Shown here in pieces: positions 12,201-23,677 of a DNA stretch of 64,000 nucleotides (position 1 is the stretch's first letter; every line of letters begins with the position of its first letter). The notes beneath the pieces are model-generated. The model saw nothing but the letters and a program-made list of their open reading frames with translations. It ran no database searches and was not told where the DNA came from. The position numbers and the translations under genes are program-made. This stretch comes from Moniliella sp. 'wahieum'. Taxonomy: Eukaryota > Basidiomycota > Moniliellomycetes > Moniliellales > Moniliellaceae. Location: the NCBI GenBank assembly GCA_003971905.1, contig RSEE01000016.1, positions 248,001-312,000 of the forward strand, in the 5' to 3' direction.

Positions 12201-15200
12201 GAGGAGAAGCCTGCTGCTCCCAAGGAGGAGGTCAAGGTTGAGGCTGCCCCCGCTGCTCCCCAGGAGGAGGCCAAGGTTGAGGCTGTCCCCGCTGCTCCCA
12301 AGGAGGTGGCCAAGCTCGAGGAGAAGGCCGCTGCCCCCAAGGACGAGGCCAAGGTTGAGGCTGCCACCGCTGCTCCCAAGGAGGTGAAGGCCGAGGAGAA
12401 GCCTGCTGCTCCCAGGGACGAGGCCAAGGTTGAGGCTGCCCCCGCTGCGCCCCAAGGAGGTGAGGCCGAGGAGAAGCCTGCTGCCCCCAAGGAGGTGGTC
12501 ACGGTTGAGGCTGTCCCCGCTGCACCAAGGAGGAGGCCACGCTCGAGGAGAAGGCCGCTGCCCCCAAGGATGAGGCCATGATTGAGGCTGCCCCCTGCGC
12601 CCAAGGAGGTGAAGGCCGAGGAGAAGCCTGCTGCTCCCAAGGACGAGGTCAAGGTTGAGGCTGTCCCCGCTGCTCCCAAGGAGGTGAAGGCCGAGGAGAA
12701 GCCTGCTGCTCCCAAGGAGGAGGTCAAGGTTGAGGCTGCCCCCGCTGCTCCCCAGGAGGAGGCCAAGGTTGAGGCTGTCCCCGCTGCTCCCAAGGAGGTG
12801 GCCAAGCTCGAGGAGAAGGCCGCTGCCCCCAAGGACGAGGCCAAGGTTGAGGCTGCCACCGCTGCTCCCAAGGAGGTGAAGGCCGAGGAGAAGCCTGCTG
12901 CTCCCAGGGACGAGGCCAAGGTTGAGGCTGCCCCCGCTGCGCCAAGGAGGTGAAGGCCGAGGAGAAGCCTGCTGCCCCCAAGGAGGTGGTCACGGTTGAG
13001 GCTGTCCCCGCTGCACCCAAGGAGGAGGCCACGCTCGAGGAGAAGGCCGCTGCCCCCAAGGATGAGGCCATGATTGAGGCTGCCCCCGCTGCGCCCAAGG
13101 AGGTGAAGGCCGAGGAGAAGCCTGCTGCTCCCAAGGAGGAGGTCAAGGTTGAGGCTGCCCCCGCTGCTCCCAGGAGGAGGCCAAGGTTGAGGCTGTCCCC
13201 GCTGCTCCCAAGGAGGTGGCCAAGCTCGAGGAGAAGGCCGCTGCTCCCAAGGACGAGGCCAAGGTTGAGGCTGCCACCGCTGCTCCCAAGGAGGTGAAGG
13301 CCGAGGAGAAGCCTGCTGCTCCCAGGGACGAGGCCAAGGTTGAGGCTGCCCCCGCTGCGCCCAAGGAGGTGAAGGCCGAGGAGAAGCCTGCTGCCCCCAA
13401 GGAGGTGGTCACGGTTGAGGCTGTCCCGCTGCACCCAAGGAGGAGGCCACGCTCGAGGAGAAGGCCGCTGCCCCCAAGGATGAGGCCATGATTGAGGCTG
13501 CCCCCGCTGCGCCCAAGGAGGTGAAGGCCGAGGAGAAGCCTGCTGCCCCCAAGGAGGAGGTCAAGGTTGAGGCTGCCCCCGCTGCTCCCCAGGAGGAGGC
13601 CAAGGTTGAGGCTGTCCCCGCTGCTCCCAAGGAGGTGGCCAAGCTCGAGGAGAAGGCCGCTGCCCAAGGACGAGGCCAAGGTTGAGGCTGCCCCCGCTGC
13701 CCCCAAGGAGGAGGTCAAGGTCGAAGCTGCACCCGCTGCCCCCAAGGAGGTGAAGGCCGAGGAGAAGCCTGCTGCTCCCAAGGAGGAGGTCAAGGTTGAG
13801 GCTGCCCCCGCTGCTCCCCAGGAGGAGGCCAAGGTTGAGGCTGTCCCGCTGCTCCCAAGGAGGTGGCCAAGCTCGAGGAGAAGGCCGCTGCCCCCAAGGA
13901 CGAGGCCAAGGTTGAGGCTGCCACCGCTGCTCCCAAGGAGGTGAAGGCCGAGGAGAAGCCTGCTGCTCCCAGGGACGAGGCCAAGGTTGAGGCTGCCCCC
14001 GCTGCGCCCAAGGAGGTGAAGGCCGAGGAGAAGCCTGCTGCCCCCAAGGAGGTGGTCACGGTTGAGGCTGTCCCCGCTGCACCCAAGGAGGAGGCCACGC
14101 TCGAGGAGAAGGCCGCTGCCCCCAAGGATGAGGCCATGATTGAGGCTGCCCCCGCTGCGCCCAAGGAGGTGAAGGCCGAGGAGAAGCCTGCTGCTCCCAA
14201 GGACGAGGTCAAGGTTGAGGCTGTCCCCGCTGCTCCCAAGGAGGTGAAGGCCGAGGAGAGCCTGCTCCCAAGGAGGAGGTCAAGGTTGAGGCTGCCCCGC
14301 TGCTCCCCAGGAGGAGGCCAAGGTTGAGGCTGTCCCGCTGCCCAAGGAGGTGGCCAAGCTCGAGGAGAAGGCCGCTGCCCCAAGGACGAGGCCAAGGTTG
14401 AGGCTGCCACCGCTGCTCCCAAGGAGGTGAAGGCCGAGGAGAAGCCTGCTGCTCCCAGGGACGAGGCCAAGGTTGAGGCTGCCCCGCTGCGCCCAAGGAG
14501 GTGAAGGCCGAGGAGAAGCCTGCTGCCCCAAGGAGGTGGTCACGGTTGAGGCTGTCCCCGCTGCACCCAAGGAGGAGGCCACGCTCGAGGAGAAGGCCGC
14601 TGCCCCAAGGATGAGGCCATGATTGAGGCTGCCCCCGCTGCGCCCAAGGAGGTGAAGGCCGAGGAGAAGCCTGCTGCTCCCAAGGAGGAGGTCAAGGTTG
14701 AGGCTGCCCCCGCTGCTCCCCAGGAGGAGGCCAAGGTTGAGGCTGTCCCCGCTGCTCCCAAGGAGGTGGCCAAGCTCGAGGAGAAGGCCGCTGCTCCCAA
14801 GGACGAGGCCAAGGTTGAGGCTGCCACCGCTGCTCCCAAGGAGGTGAAGGCCGAGGAGAAGCCTGCTGCTCCCAGGGACGAGGCCAAGGTTGAGGCTGCC
14901 CCCGCTGCGCCCAAGGAGGTGAAGGCCGAGGAGAAGCCTGCTGCCCCCAAGGAGGTGGTCACGGTTGAGGCTGTCCCCGCTGCACCCAAGGAGGAGGCCA
15001 CGCTCGAGGAGAAGGGCTGCCCCCAAGGATGAGGCCATGATTGAGGCTGCCCCCGCTGCGCCCAAGGAGGAGGCCACGCTCGAGGAGAAGGCCGCTGCCC
15101 CCAAGGATGAGGCCATGATTGAGGCTGCCCCCGCGCCCAAGGAGGTGAAGGCCGAGGAGAAGCCTGCTGCTCCCAAGGACGAGGTCAAGGTTGAGGCTGT

Positions 15201-16353
15201 CCCCGCTGCTCCCAAGGAGGTGAAGGCCGAGGAGAAGCCTGCTGCTCCCAAGGAGGAGGTCAAGGTTGAGGCTGCCCCCGCTGCTCCCAGGAGGAGGCCA
15301 AGGTTGAGGCTGTCCCCGCTGCTCCCAAGGAGGTGGCCAAGCTCGAGGAGAAGGCCGCTGCCCCCAAGGACGAGGCCATGATTGAGGCTGCCCCCGCTGC
15401 GCCCAAGGAGGTGAAGGCCGAGGAGAAGCCTGCTGCTCCCAAGGACGAGGTCAAGGTTGAGGCTGTCCCCGCTGCTCCCAAGGAGGTGAAGGCCGAGGAG
15501 AAGCCTGCTGCTCCCAAGGAGGAGGTCAAGGTTGAGGCTGTCCCCGCTGCTCCCAAGGAGGAGGTCAAGGTCGAGGAGAAGGCCGCTGCCCCCAAGGAGG
15601 TGAAGGCCGAGGAGAAGGCCGCTGCCCCAAGGAGGTGAAGGCCGAGGAGACGGCCGCTGCCCCCAAGGATGAGGCCAAGGTGGAGGCTCCCCGCTGCTCC
15701 CAAGCCGGTGAAGGCCGAGGAGAAGCCTGCTGCTCCAAGGAGGAGGTCAAGGTTGAGGCTGCCCCCGCTGCGCCCAAGGAGGTGAAGGCCGAGGAGAAGC
15801 CTGCTGCTCCCAAGGAGGAGGTCACGGTAGAGGAGAGGCCGCTGCCCCCAACGACGATGCCAAGCTTGCGGATAAGCCGGCTGCTCTGCAGCAGGTTAAG
15901 CAGGAGGACTCTCAGCCGGTTCGTTTGCTCGCCCCACTTCTTGCGGCCATAACTTCTCTGACCCTCCTCATTTTCTTCGTTCTTTCGGATTTGTTCCCTG
16001 GTCCGCTGCTTGTTCCCTTTTAGTATGGTTTATGTCCACTCAACAGTCGATGGAGTTGTCCCTGATGTTTCCAAGCCCTCTCCTTCTCTTTCCGATAGGT
16101 CTGCACGCGACCAGTCGGCCTCGCCTGTGGGCTCGTTCTCCTCGGTCTGGGCCGTGATCCCGCCCGCCAAGGACATTGATGCCAGCTCGACTGACACGCT
16201 GCACGAGGAGCCCGCTTTGGTCAAGCCCGAGCCCCTTGGCGCCCAGCATACTGATACGAAAACCAAGGTCAGCCATGATGTGATGATTGTTTCAAGCGCT
16301 CAAACCCACATGCGCCAATGGATTTTTATCTTCAGACCAAGTACCAGCACTGA
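3203..16353 (+). CDS. giant coiled-coil / PAAPKEE-repeat protein with C-terminal transmembrane segment
   Basis: The start ATG at 3203 (MSAPVKHAPEPDPDAH) follows a pyrimidine-rich leader. Residues ~1-210 are basic Pro/Ser/Thr-rich low complexity with TPxR-type motifs. From about nt 3845 to 6350 the protein is a long heptad coiled coil (Glu/Lys/Gln/Ala-rich). Intron 1 is 6055-6112 (GTATGT, CTAAC, ACAG) and intron 2 is 6421-6518 (GTGAGT...CCAG). From 6720 to about 15850 come 12-13-residue Ala/Pro/Lys/Glu/Val repeats. The array exits into LLAPLLAAITSLTLLIFF (about 15937-15990), a transmembrane segment. A TAG at 16021 would make it a tail anchor. One indel there gives instead a ~100-residue tail to about 16353, with a possible 16267-16335 intron. 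Frame breaks occur near 4735, 5455, 5795 and 6358 and many times in the array. A membrane-tethered filament or spacer role at the ER or nuclear envelope is inference. No family recognised. Confidence 0.85.
6720..15850 (+). repeat. ~9.1 kb coding minisatellite (PAAPKEEVKVEAA / PAAPKEVKAEEK modules)
   Basis: Tandem modules of mostly 36 or 39 bases encode variants of PAAPKEEVKVEAA, PAAPKEVKAEEK, AAPKDEAKVEA and PAAPKEVAKLEEK. Modules are organised into longer higher-order blocks that recur almost identically. For example, the block with VTVEAVPAAPKEEATLEEK appears near 12500, 13000, 13410, 14060, 14540 and 14960. Composition is almost only Ala, Pro, Lys, Glu, Val and Asp. Many single-base losses, mainly in CCCCC runs and at AAGG/GGAGG junctions, throw the frame. 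The repeat stays largely open in several frames, which produces long antisense ORFs. Array length and block order may be collapsed or scrambled by assembly. Confidence 0.9.
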
Positions 16354-19081
16354 TCCATATTGATTTTCTCGTAGTAAAACGGCTGTTAAACGCAACCAGC
16401 TGTAAATGCGTAGAAGAACATAGGCTCCCATGCGAAATGATTATAATGAACGGTTGAACTTCAACCTTGAACCCTTGCCTCTTGGCCAATCTATTAGCGT
16501 AGCAGATCGCTACTATATTGCACACGTTCCAACCCAGGATAGTAGGAGCTGAAGGATTGACGGTGATACAGGCCGGCCTGTTCTGGTTCCTTCGTGCATC
16601 GATCCATAGCATCGTGGTCCGTTTGATTAAAATGATTTGTGCTTACTCGTGTTGCGAATCCATATTCATAGAAGGAGACCAAAAATGGAATCGGGTCTTT
16701 ATAGACCCTCTCTTTTTTGCCTCTCCCGCCAACATTCGCTTCCAAACTGAATGATCCACAAGTGTATACGCACGAGCGCATCGGAAATAGAACGATGGGC
16801 CATGCTGGCATAGTATTATCTGCGCGTCGTCACAAATAAACCAAGAGGATGACGAATGGCTCTATTGAGTGCGTCCCTGCTGTCATTTGTTGGCATTCTT
16901 GTCCAATTGCGGTTACTGCAAAACAGTGAAAACAACTCTCCTTTTCTCCCGAACGGCATTCGCACGCTTCCCGGTTTTTTCTCGTGTTGAGAGCCACCGC
17001 CCTCCGGTACGTAACCATGCTCTTCATCTTTCCCGAGAGAGCTCCTGCAGGTGTGGTTTACCTCCATTCTACTCCTTCCAACGCGCCCAGGAGTAGTCCC
17101 ATTATGCCGTAGTCCGTTCGTCTGCCTTCTGCCCACACCGCAGCTATCATAACATCATCGTCCCAGAAGAGCGTACGAGCTGGAGGATTCTAGCGCCCAA
17201 CAGCCTCATGCAAAGCGCGCTAAACTTGGATTGAGTGTATGCTGGTGCAATAAACAAAACTCAAGAAATAACAGTACTGGCTCATGAGCACGTTAAAGTA
17301 ATCAGTCTTCGTCAGTCCCTACTACCTAAGGGGTTCTCGTTCCCCCGGACCAGCCGACACCCCATTATACAGAAGAAAGCATCACTCTTTTGGCCAGCAC
17401 ATCGCTCACCCCCTTCAATAACTGAATTATTATATGGAACGAAGCAAGTGGCAAAGTTTGGTTTGTAGGTATAGCTGAGAGTAAAATACCGTCATATGCA
17501 TCCCTTTCGAATTGAAGGGTAATTGGTAATCATTCTATCACAATTGAACTTGGACATATGCCTTCCTGCCTTATTGCCTCTCGCTCATGGTCCCGAAGAG
17601 CCACGACAGGCGACAGTCCTCATTTCCCATGCAAACGGACCCGCAGGACGTGGTTGCTGGTTGGGCCACACAGTGTTCGGTCAGTGGGTTTTGCCCCAAC
17701 CACACAGAGTTTTATATTTTAGCACAGGATCGCTGTGAACACGACGTTTACGCCTTATTTGTATACCCACACCCTGAGAAAGTAACTCTCTCTGTAGTGA
17801 ACTTGTCCACATGTCTATGGAGATGAGGAGATGCACTCAAAGCAGGCGGGGTCTCCCCTACACCGAGACTCCCTGAAATAGATCGATGAGACCTCAGACT
17901 GAAGCAGGCCTGAAGCCTGAAAAGGGCCTGAGATCACTGACCTCTGTGTGAGAACAAACTCGATGAGGCACCACCCCCAGTTTCTTTCGAACTCCCAATG
18001 TCATCCGCAGCGCGTATATAAGGCGTAAGGCCTAAGGTCCAAGGCTGCTTTTGCTATTCACTGTTCCACAATGCAGCAGTCACATATACCCCTGTCTGGC
18101 GGCTGCGGCGTCGTGGAGGGCGATGGATACATAATGCAGGAACACAGGGGCCGAAAACGGCAAGGTAGTGGAAGGATGCAGTGCGGGCTCAACGTATAGT
18201 TAAAGCGAATAACGGGGGTTTTATATGCGGTGTGCATGTGCATATGTGAAGCTTGATAAAGTGAGTGATGCAGTGACTTAGAGATGGTCGATGGTGGATG
18301 TGCCGGAGGGCTGGGCGTGGTAGAGGATGGAGGGGCCGCGGAGGCTGTGTGAGATGTATAAGGGGGACTCAGGTGTCGGTACCTGTCGGTACCTGTCCGT
18401 GTACTCAGTGTCGGACTTATGAGGGTTAGCGCTCAGGGTGACGGTGATGCTGGTGATGGGCGGTAGCCGGTGCCAGGCGGTAGCCTCGGGTTGATATATG
18501 ATAGGGTGTCCGTGGGACGAAGCCGCTGGGTTCCAGAACCCTCCGCAGTGGGCCTGATATATGATAGGGCTTGATGTATATGAGGACTTGACGCGTCCGA
18601 ACGGGCCGGCTGCCGAGACATGGGTGCGGCACATGGGAGGCGCAGGCCAAGTCCACCGTGTGGAGCTGGCAGAAGCGGAGCCAGTGGAACCCACGCACCT
18701 GTCGAGTGTAAGCGCCTGATGATCGATGACCTGCGATGCATGATGCACGTGATGATCGATATACGATGCGCCCATCTTCGTCCGACGTGCGCGTGTTGCG
18801 GGATGAGTGTGATGCATGATGTATGACGCATGCAGCCAATCGATCATCATGCATCATGCATCATGCACCATGGATGCAGGGGCCAGGGGTGCACAGGTGC
18901 CCCCGTGGCCTGTGAGACATGTGACAAGTCGGAATCGAGGTGGGGTGCTACGCGCGAAAAATGCATAATGCATCCAACGCCCAACAGCCATCCAATATCC
19001 ACCCGCCATTCTCGGCCGGCCGCACCAGCATCGACGAACTGAGTGATTATAATCACAGTGAATACTGCATTGCTGATCGAA
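16354..19081. other. intergenic region, low-complexity repeats at its 3' part
   Basis: About 2.7 kb with no supported gene. The part from 16360 to 18000 is AT-richer and full of stops in all frames. A TATATAAGG box-like sequence lies near 18015. From ~18250 to 18900 the DNA is rich in short palindromic words (GATCGAT, GCATGATGCA, TATATGATAGGG). ORFs there are repeat by-products. Confidence 0.55.
18715..18875. repeat. GATGCATCATGCATC-type palindromic microrepeat tract
   Basis: Overlapping copies of GATGCATGATGCA, GATCGAT and CATCATGCATCATGCATC, ending at ...CATGCACCATGG near 18875. A related tract with the same CATGCATCATGCA...CACCATG order lies near 62521-62548, and CATCATGCATCA recurs near 63702. 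All are in intergenic DNA. Confidence 0.6.
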
Positions 19082-22000
19082 ATGCCCCCCCCTTCTCTGT
19101 CTGCGTCGCACATACCAGCCGCCTGTCTTCGTGACCTTCTTTGGCCCCACGCCCTTTGGCCATCGCGCGCGCTTCCACCCATGGGCCTCCCCTTGCCTAG
19201 CTGGGCCACCGCTCCAGCCTCCGCCCATTTTGGAAGAGGCGGGATGCTCCTTCGCCCCCATCCGCTTCCGCCACAGACCCCACCATCCCTGCCGCCATCC
19301 CTCCCACTCCTCCGCCCCGCCTCCATCCTAGTCTGCCCCCCCCTCCAGCGATACAGCGATGGCTAGGACGCAAGGCCCCGCGTCCGGACCCCTCATCAGA
19401 CTACTCGTGCCTTTCAGAACCGCTGCAGCTATCGCCGTCGCCAGCAGAAGATGATAGGAAGAAGCGCCATTCCTTGTCTCTTTTCCGCCGCTCCTCCCGC
19501 TCTCGCCACTCCTTTTCCCGCCGTTTCTCTCTGGGCCACACCCTGCCGGACAACAATCCTCAACCATGCCTGGATGACAAGCTCGAGAACGGGCCATCGC
19601 TGGAGGTTCAACTACCGCCTGATATTCTCACAGCGAATGGACTTGTGTCCCATGCACTGCCTCCCTGCCCCAGTCCCAGCGTCGGTGGCAGCGCAGACGT
19701 TAGTGGTAGCGGAAGCGCTAGTGGCAGCGTCAGTGGCAGCTCTGTGTTGGGATCAGTTTCGCCCCCTTCCTCAGATGGGGAGTTTCAATGTTCTCCCCCG
19801 GCCCTCTTCCTTACGTGGTGTACGCCCTCTCTGTCTTCTGACCAATCGTTGGATCCCCATCCGCCGGCAAGTCAGCTGCCTCAAGATTTCCCACCGCTGC
19901 ACCGTCAGCTGGGGACATGCCACACGTGTCTCCCTCACAAACCCTTCCCACCACTGAGGGAATCGAACCCTTTCCTCGCTCTGGGACTGCACGGCGGCCC
20001 TTGCCCCTCGCGTCTGCTAGGGCTAGGCGCCCCTCACGACCTCACGCCCCGATACCTTCCGCGTGGAATTGCCCTAGTGTGTTGGCCAATGGCCCTCTTG
20101 CAGCCCCGCCCCCGCACACTCCAAACAAGTCCACCCCATTACCCTCGCCAAGGCCAGCTTCCAAGGTGGTGGGGCAGGCGGGGGTTCCAACATGGATACC
20201 GCCCAGTTCTTCCAACAACGTTTTTGCCTTTAACACTAAGCCCACCAAGGATAATTCCCTACCGGCAATGGCGTGGTGTGTCATGGAATCAGCCTTGGGA
20301 AAGTTCCGCCAAGCCACCCCGCGGAAAGAAGCAGGAAAGCCCACATTTGAGCGCATAAAATCCTCCGTATGATCCTCGAGCCCTTTCTGGCAATGGAACA
20401 TGTCGCCCTCTTGTTCGCCCGGATTCAATCGCCTCCGCCTCTGCTCCGGTTAGTGCCGCAGGAAGTACAAGCGACCTTAGTTCCACCTCCTTCTCTCCCA
20501 CTCAGTCGGCTGTCACGCTCGCCCTTGACACCTACGCCCCGCTGCTGCCGCTGCCTCCCGTTTCGCCCGCGTGTAAGCCTGATGTACACTGGACGGGTTC
20601 CGTCGATTCAGCGATGGCAACAAGCGCCGCGAACTCATTCTGACTTGGATAAACGAGCTTATGGTTGCTATTCAGACGGCCAGCGCCCCGCCGACCGGAT
20701 CGCCATGCTCGACAACATTTGTCTCCTTCTCGAAGCGCGCAATTTGAGTAGCATGGCCCTGGATGCAGATGGGAAGTCTGGTTCTTTGACACACTCTATA
20801 CATGTCTTGAATACGCCATTCACGAAATTAACAAAAAAGGCGTTTACCACAGCAACCTCCTCTTTGCTGGTCGACTGCTTGCCTTGGCCATGATCGCATC
20901 CTCTGCGTAGCAGAAAAACTGCTGATTAACCTTCCCATCACACGTCCGGTGCTTCAGCGCATGGCCAAGGAAGCTCAATGGGACCGCATCCGCCCACGCG
21001 GGAAGAATGGCACGTGTTTCTCACTCATTTTCCACCTACCTTCGGGCCTTTTGTTTCGACGATGCCGGCCTCTATCTGTCACGTGTGCGCGCCTACGTCC
21101 TCCGCGCAACCCCGACACAGAGTCTTCCCAATCGCAACAGGCGTACTTGGTGTTTGACAGGGGTAGGGGCAGGGGAATTGCCATGAAGGGAAATTGGCTC
21201 ACTCGGTTCCAGTCAGACGACTCGGAACTCATTTTCTCTTCTCCGCAACTTCCATCGCAACCTCGAACGTCTTGTTCATACCCACCTTCCCTGGGGCTCG
21301 CACCTCTTCTTTGGAGCACCGGGCATGGCACATATCGCAGCGCTGATCCAGGCCAAGTGCCTCGCTCTCGTCCATCGGTCCCTTACCTCGGTCACTACGC
21401 AGCATCCAGTTTCCTTCAATTTGTATGTCACTTCTTTTTTTGACAGTGTGAATAACGACTGACGTACGCGTTAGCAACCCGGGTGATACAGCAAACGTCC
21501 TATTGGGTAGCACAACGGGTAAACCAAAGGAGCTTGAGGCAGCGACACGCAGGTGTGTAGCCGCAGTATTGGACACTTCAACCTTTGGTGATCCTGCCAG
21601 CAATACATTGCGCACCCATATTTTCCTTCCCTTCATTCAATGGCACCTCGCCGCCTTGGTCCGTGGCACTTCCCTCTATGATGTGCAAGGCTTTTGTTGT
21701 TTGACTGGGCAGACGCGCTGTTGGAAAGCATGATGGGGCCCTCGCTTCAGCCGGCGGAAGTGCTGGATCTTTCATTTGTCATCGACATTTGCCGGCGCAT
21801 CCTCCAAGAGACCGACCATACCGTCACTATCATCCGCACTCTATCATTCCTCTACTGTCATTTTGGTCTCTTGGTCGCCACACCGGGCTTACTTGAAGAC
21901 CTTGCCACTCTCACCCTTCTTCGCCCTGATATCTTTTACAAACTCTTCCTTTCCTGGTCTCCGACCATCCGTGCTTACTTTCTGCATACCATTGTTTTTC

Positions 22001-22845
22001 GCTTTGGCCATCTCACCGAGTTCCCCCTCCAGGACACGAACGGGAGAGAAGTGTTAAATTATACTCTTCTCCTGCACCACCGCCTGCAGGACGCTCGCGA
22101 CCGGTACCTCTACCTGGCCGCCTTAACCCCAACGGGAGCCGGAAGAAACACTGCCACCGCTGAGGTGCGGACGCTATGCCCCCCAGCCTACCAACCCCCT
22201 GCCCGCATCACATCTCCCGCCAAGACTGAGGATAGGGCGATGGCGTCCACGAAGCAGGGCCTCAATTGGGCGCGTTTCAAGCTGCGTACTGGTAGTACAC
22301 CCGCTGCGCCTCGCACGCTCAGTGCACGACCCTCTACCCCCCGTGCTGGATCCGAGACATTGCATGCACAAGAGCATCTTGCTTCCAACGCGTTTGACCT
22401 TCAGGCCGCTACGTTATCGTCCATGCATCCGGCCAGCTTGCCTTTCCTCCACCGCCCCACCCTTGTGTCTGGGCCCGCAGGACATGCCTCATCGCGCTCT
22501 TAGAAACTAGTCCCGTACTTCCAGCACGGGGAAAGTACGAGTACCCCCAGTCACTTCAGCCGTACGCTAGCATGTGTCTGCGCGAGTTGGAGGCGACGAT
22601 TGCTGTACGTCTCGGTCCTTATTACACATGACCTCCCTCCAGCTGATGAGAAGAAGTTGGAATTTTTTGTTGTCGGAGGTTGTCAGAGAGTTCCGCATGC
22701 TGACCTTCTGCTGTGTTGATATGGGGTATAGGAGCACGACAACCTTTTTGCCTCGCACCCGTTGGAACAACAGACTGAGGTGCCCAACCTCATTGTCGCT
22801 TGGCCTGCCGTGTGGGGTGAAGCTTCCGGAATGATTTCTGGCTAG
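19082..22845 (+). CDS. DUF1765 / UPF0592-family fungal protein
   Basis: The protein starts in Pro/Ser-rich sequence (ATG at 19082 is the best guess) with RSSRSRHSFSRRF-type basic-serine stretches. From ~20610 the conserved part begins, with KRRELILTWINELMVAIQ and then WFFDTLYTCLEYAIHEINKK. Further on are LPWGSHLFFGAPGMAHI, TIIRTLSFLYCHFGLL and FYKLFLSWSPTIRAYFLH. These match my memory of DUF1765 proteins, which are fungus-specific and of unknown function. One intron starts at ~21424 (GTATGT...GTTAG, ends ~21474); another of only 38 nt is possible at 22605-22642. It ends with ...WPAVWGEASGMISG at TAG 22843-22845. Several indels (near 19845, 20375, 20620, 20740, 21710, 22700) split the frame. 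The family call is from pattern recognition, not a search. Confidence 0.72.
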
Positions 22846-23677
22846 TACGACCTCCACCATGTCTCGTGCACCTACCCACTTCCTACGGACAAAGAAGGGA
22901 GAGAGGCTCCCGCCTCTCATTGTTCCACTTGTTCTTTTTTTGGCATATCGACTCAAATGCTTCTTGCCCGTTCAGTGTGCCCATCATGTTTCACGACCCC
23001 GAAAGGAGACCCAGTGACGACCTTTTGTTTTCGTCGAGCCACAACCCCCCCCCCCCCATTCTTGTACGCATACCGTTTTGCTCACTTCGTTTTGCCCTCC
23101 CTCCAGCCATGCTGCATGCCCCCCTTTGGTCTCTTTTCGAGACATGCTTTGTATCTATTCCTCCGTTCTTCCGATCTTCGTCTCCTCATATCCGTAAACA
23201 TACATCAATGTCCTCCTACAACTTTATAGGCAGTCGGGCAAGTACGGCAAAGGAGATCGACGGGGGCCTGGCCAGTCAGCCTCCATGCCTCGTCTAGAAA
23301 AAGCTTGTGGAAAGGTGCCAGACCATGATTATTGGAAGTGGAAAAGGAATACTCAGGAACACTGCGAGAGGGCGTACCAGCCAGAAAGAGCGATGAGCGG
23401 TAAGCCAAGAAGCAGAAGTACAGGAAAACAAAAAGAGTTGAGTCGGATCCTCGGGCGCAGTGGTACTTTTGAATAGACCCAAGAGTCAACCAGTACCACG
23501 CGGGCCCATACGACGGAACGATTCACGGAGAGATGTGGATGTATACACAAGAACGCGAGTGGGACAACAGCAAAAAGAGACCCAGTGCAGGGTTAAGTGT
23601 ATCAGAATGGGTAAAGGGGAAGCGAGTCCAAGAAAATGTTGGCTCAGCCAAGACAGAGCAGATCGGCCACGCCTCGA
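22846..23677. other. intergenic, 3' flanks of two convergent genes
   Basis: Contains a run of 12 C's near 23047-23058 and no supported coding sequence. It separates the converging DUF1765 (plus) and DUF6534 (minus) genes. Confidence 0.5.

Noticed and set aside
18278-18850. 190-residue minus-strand ORF rich in His/Met/Ser
   Set aside because: It is built from the CATGATGCATC and TATATGATAGGG low-complexity words and has no protein-like composition.
19940-19985. tRNA-like B box (GGTTCGATTCC) on the minus strand
   Set aside because: No matching A box, anticodon arm or acceptor stem; it lies within the coding part of the DUF1765 gene.
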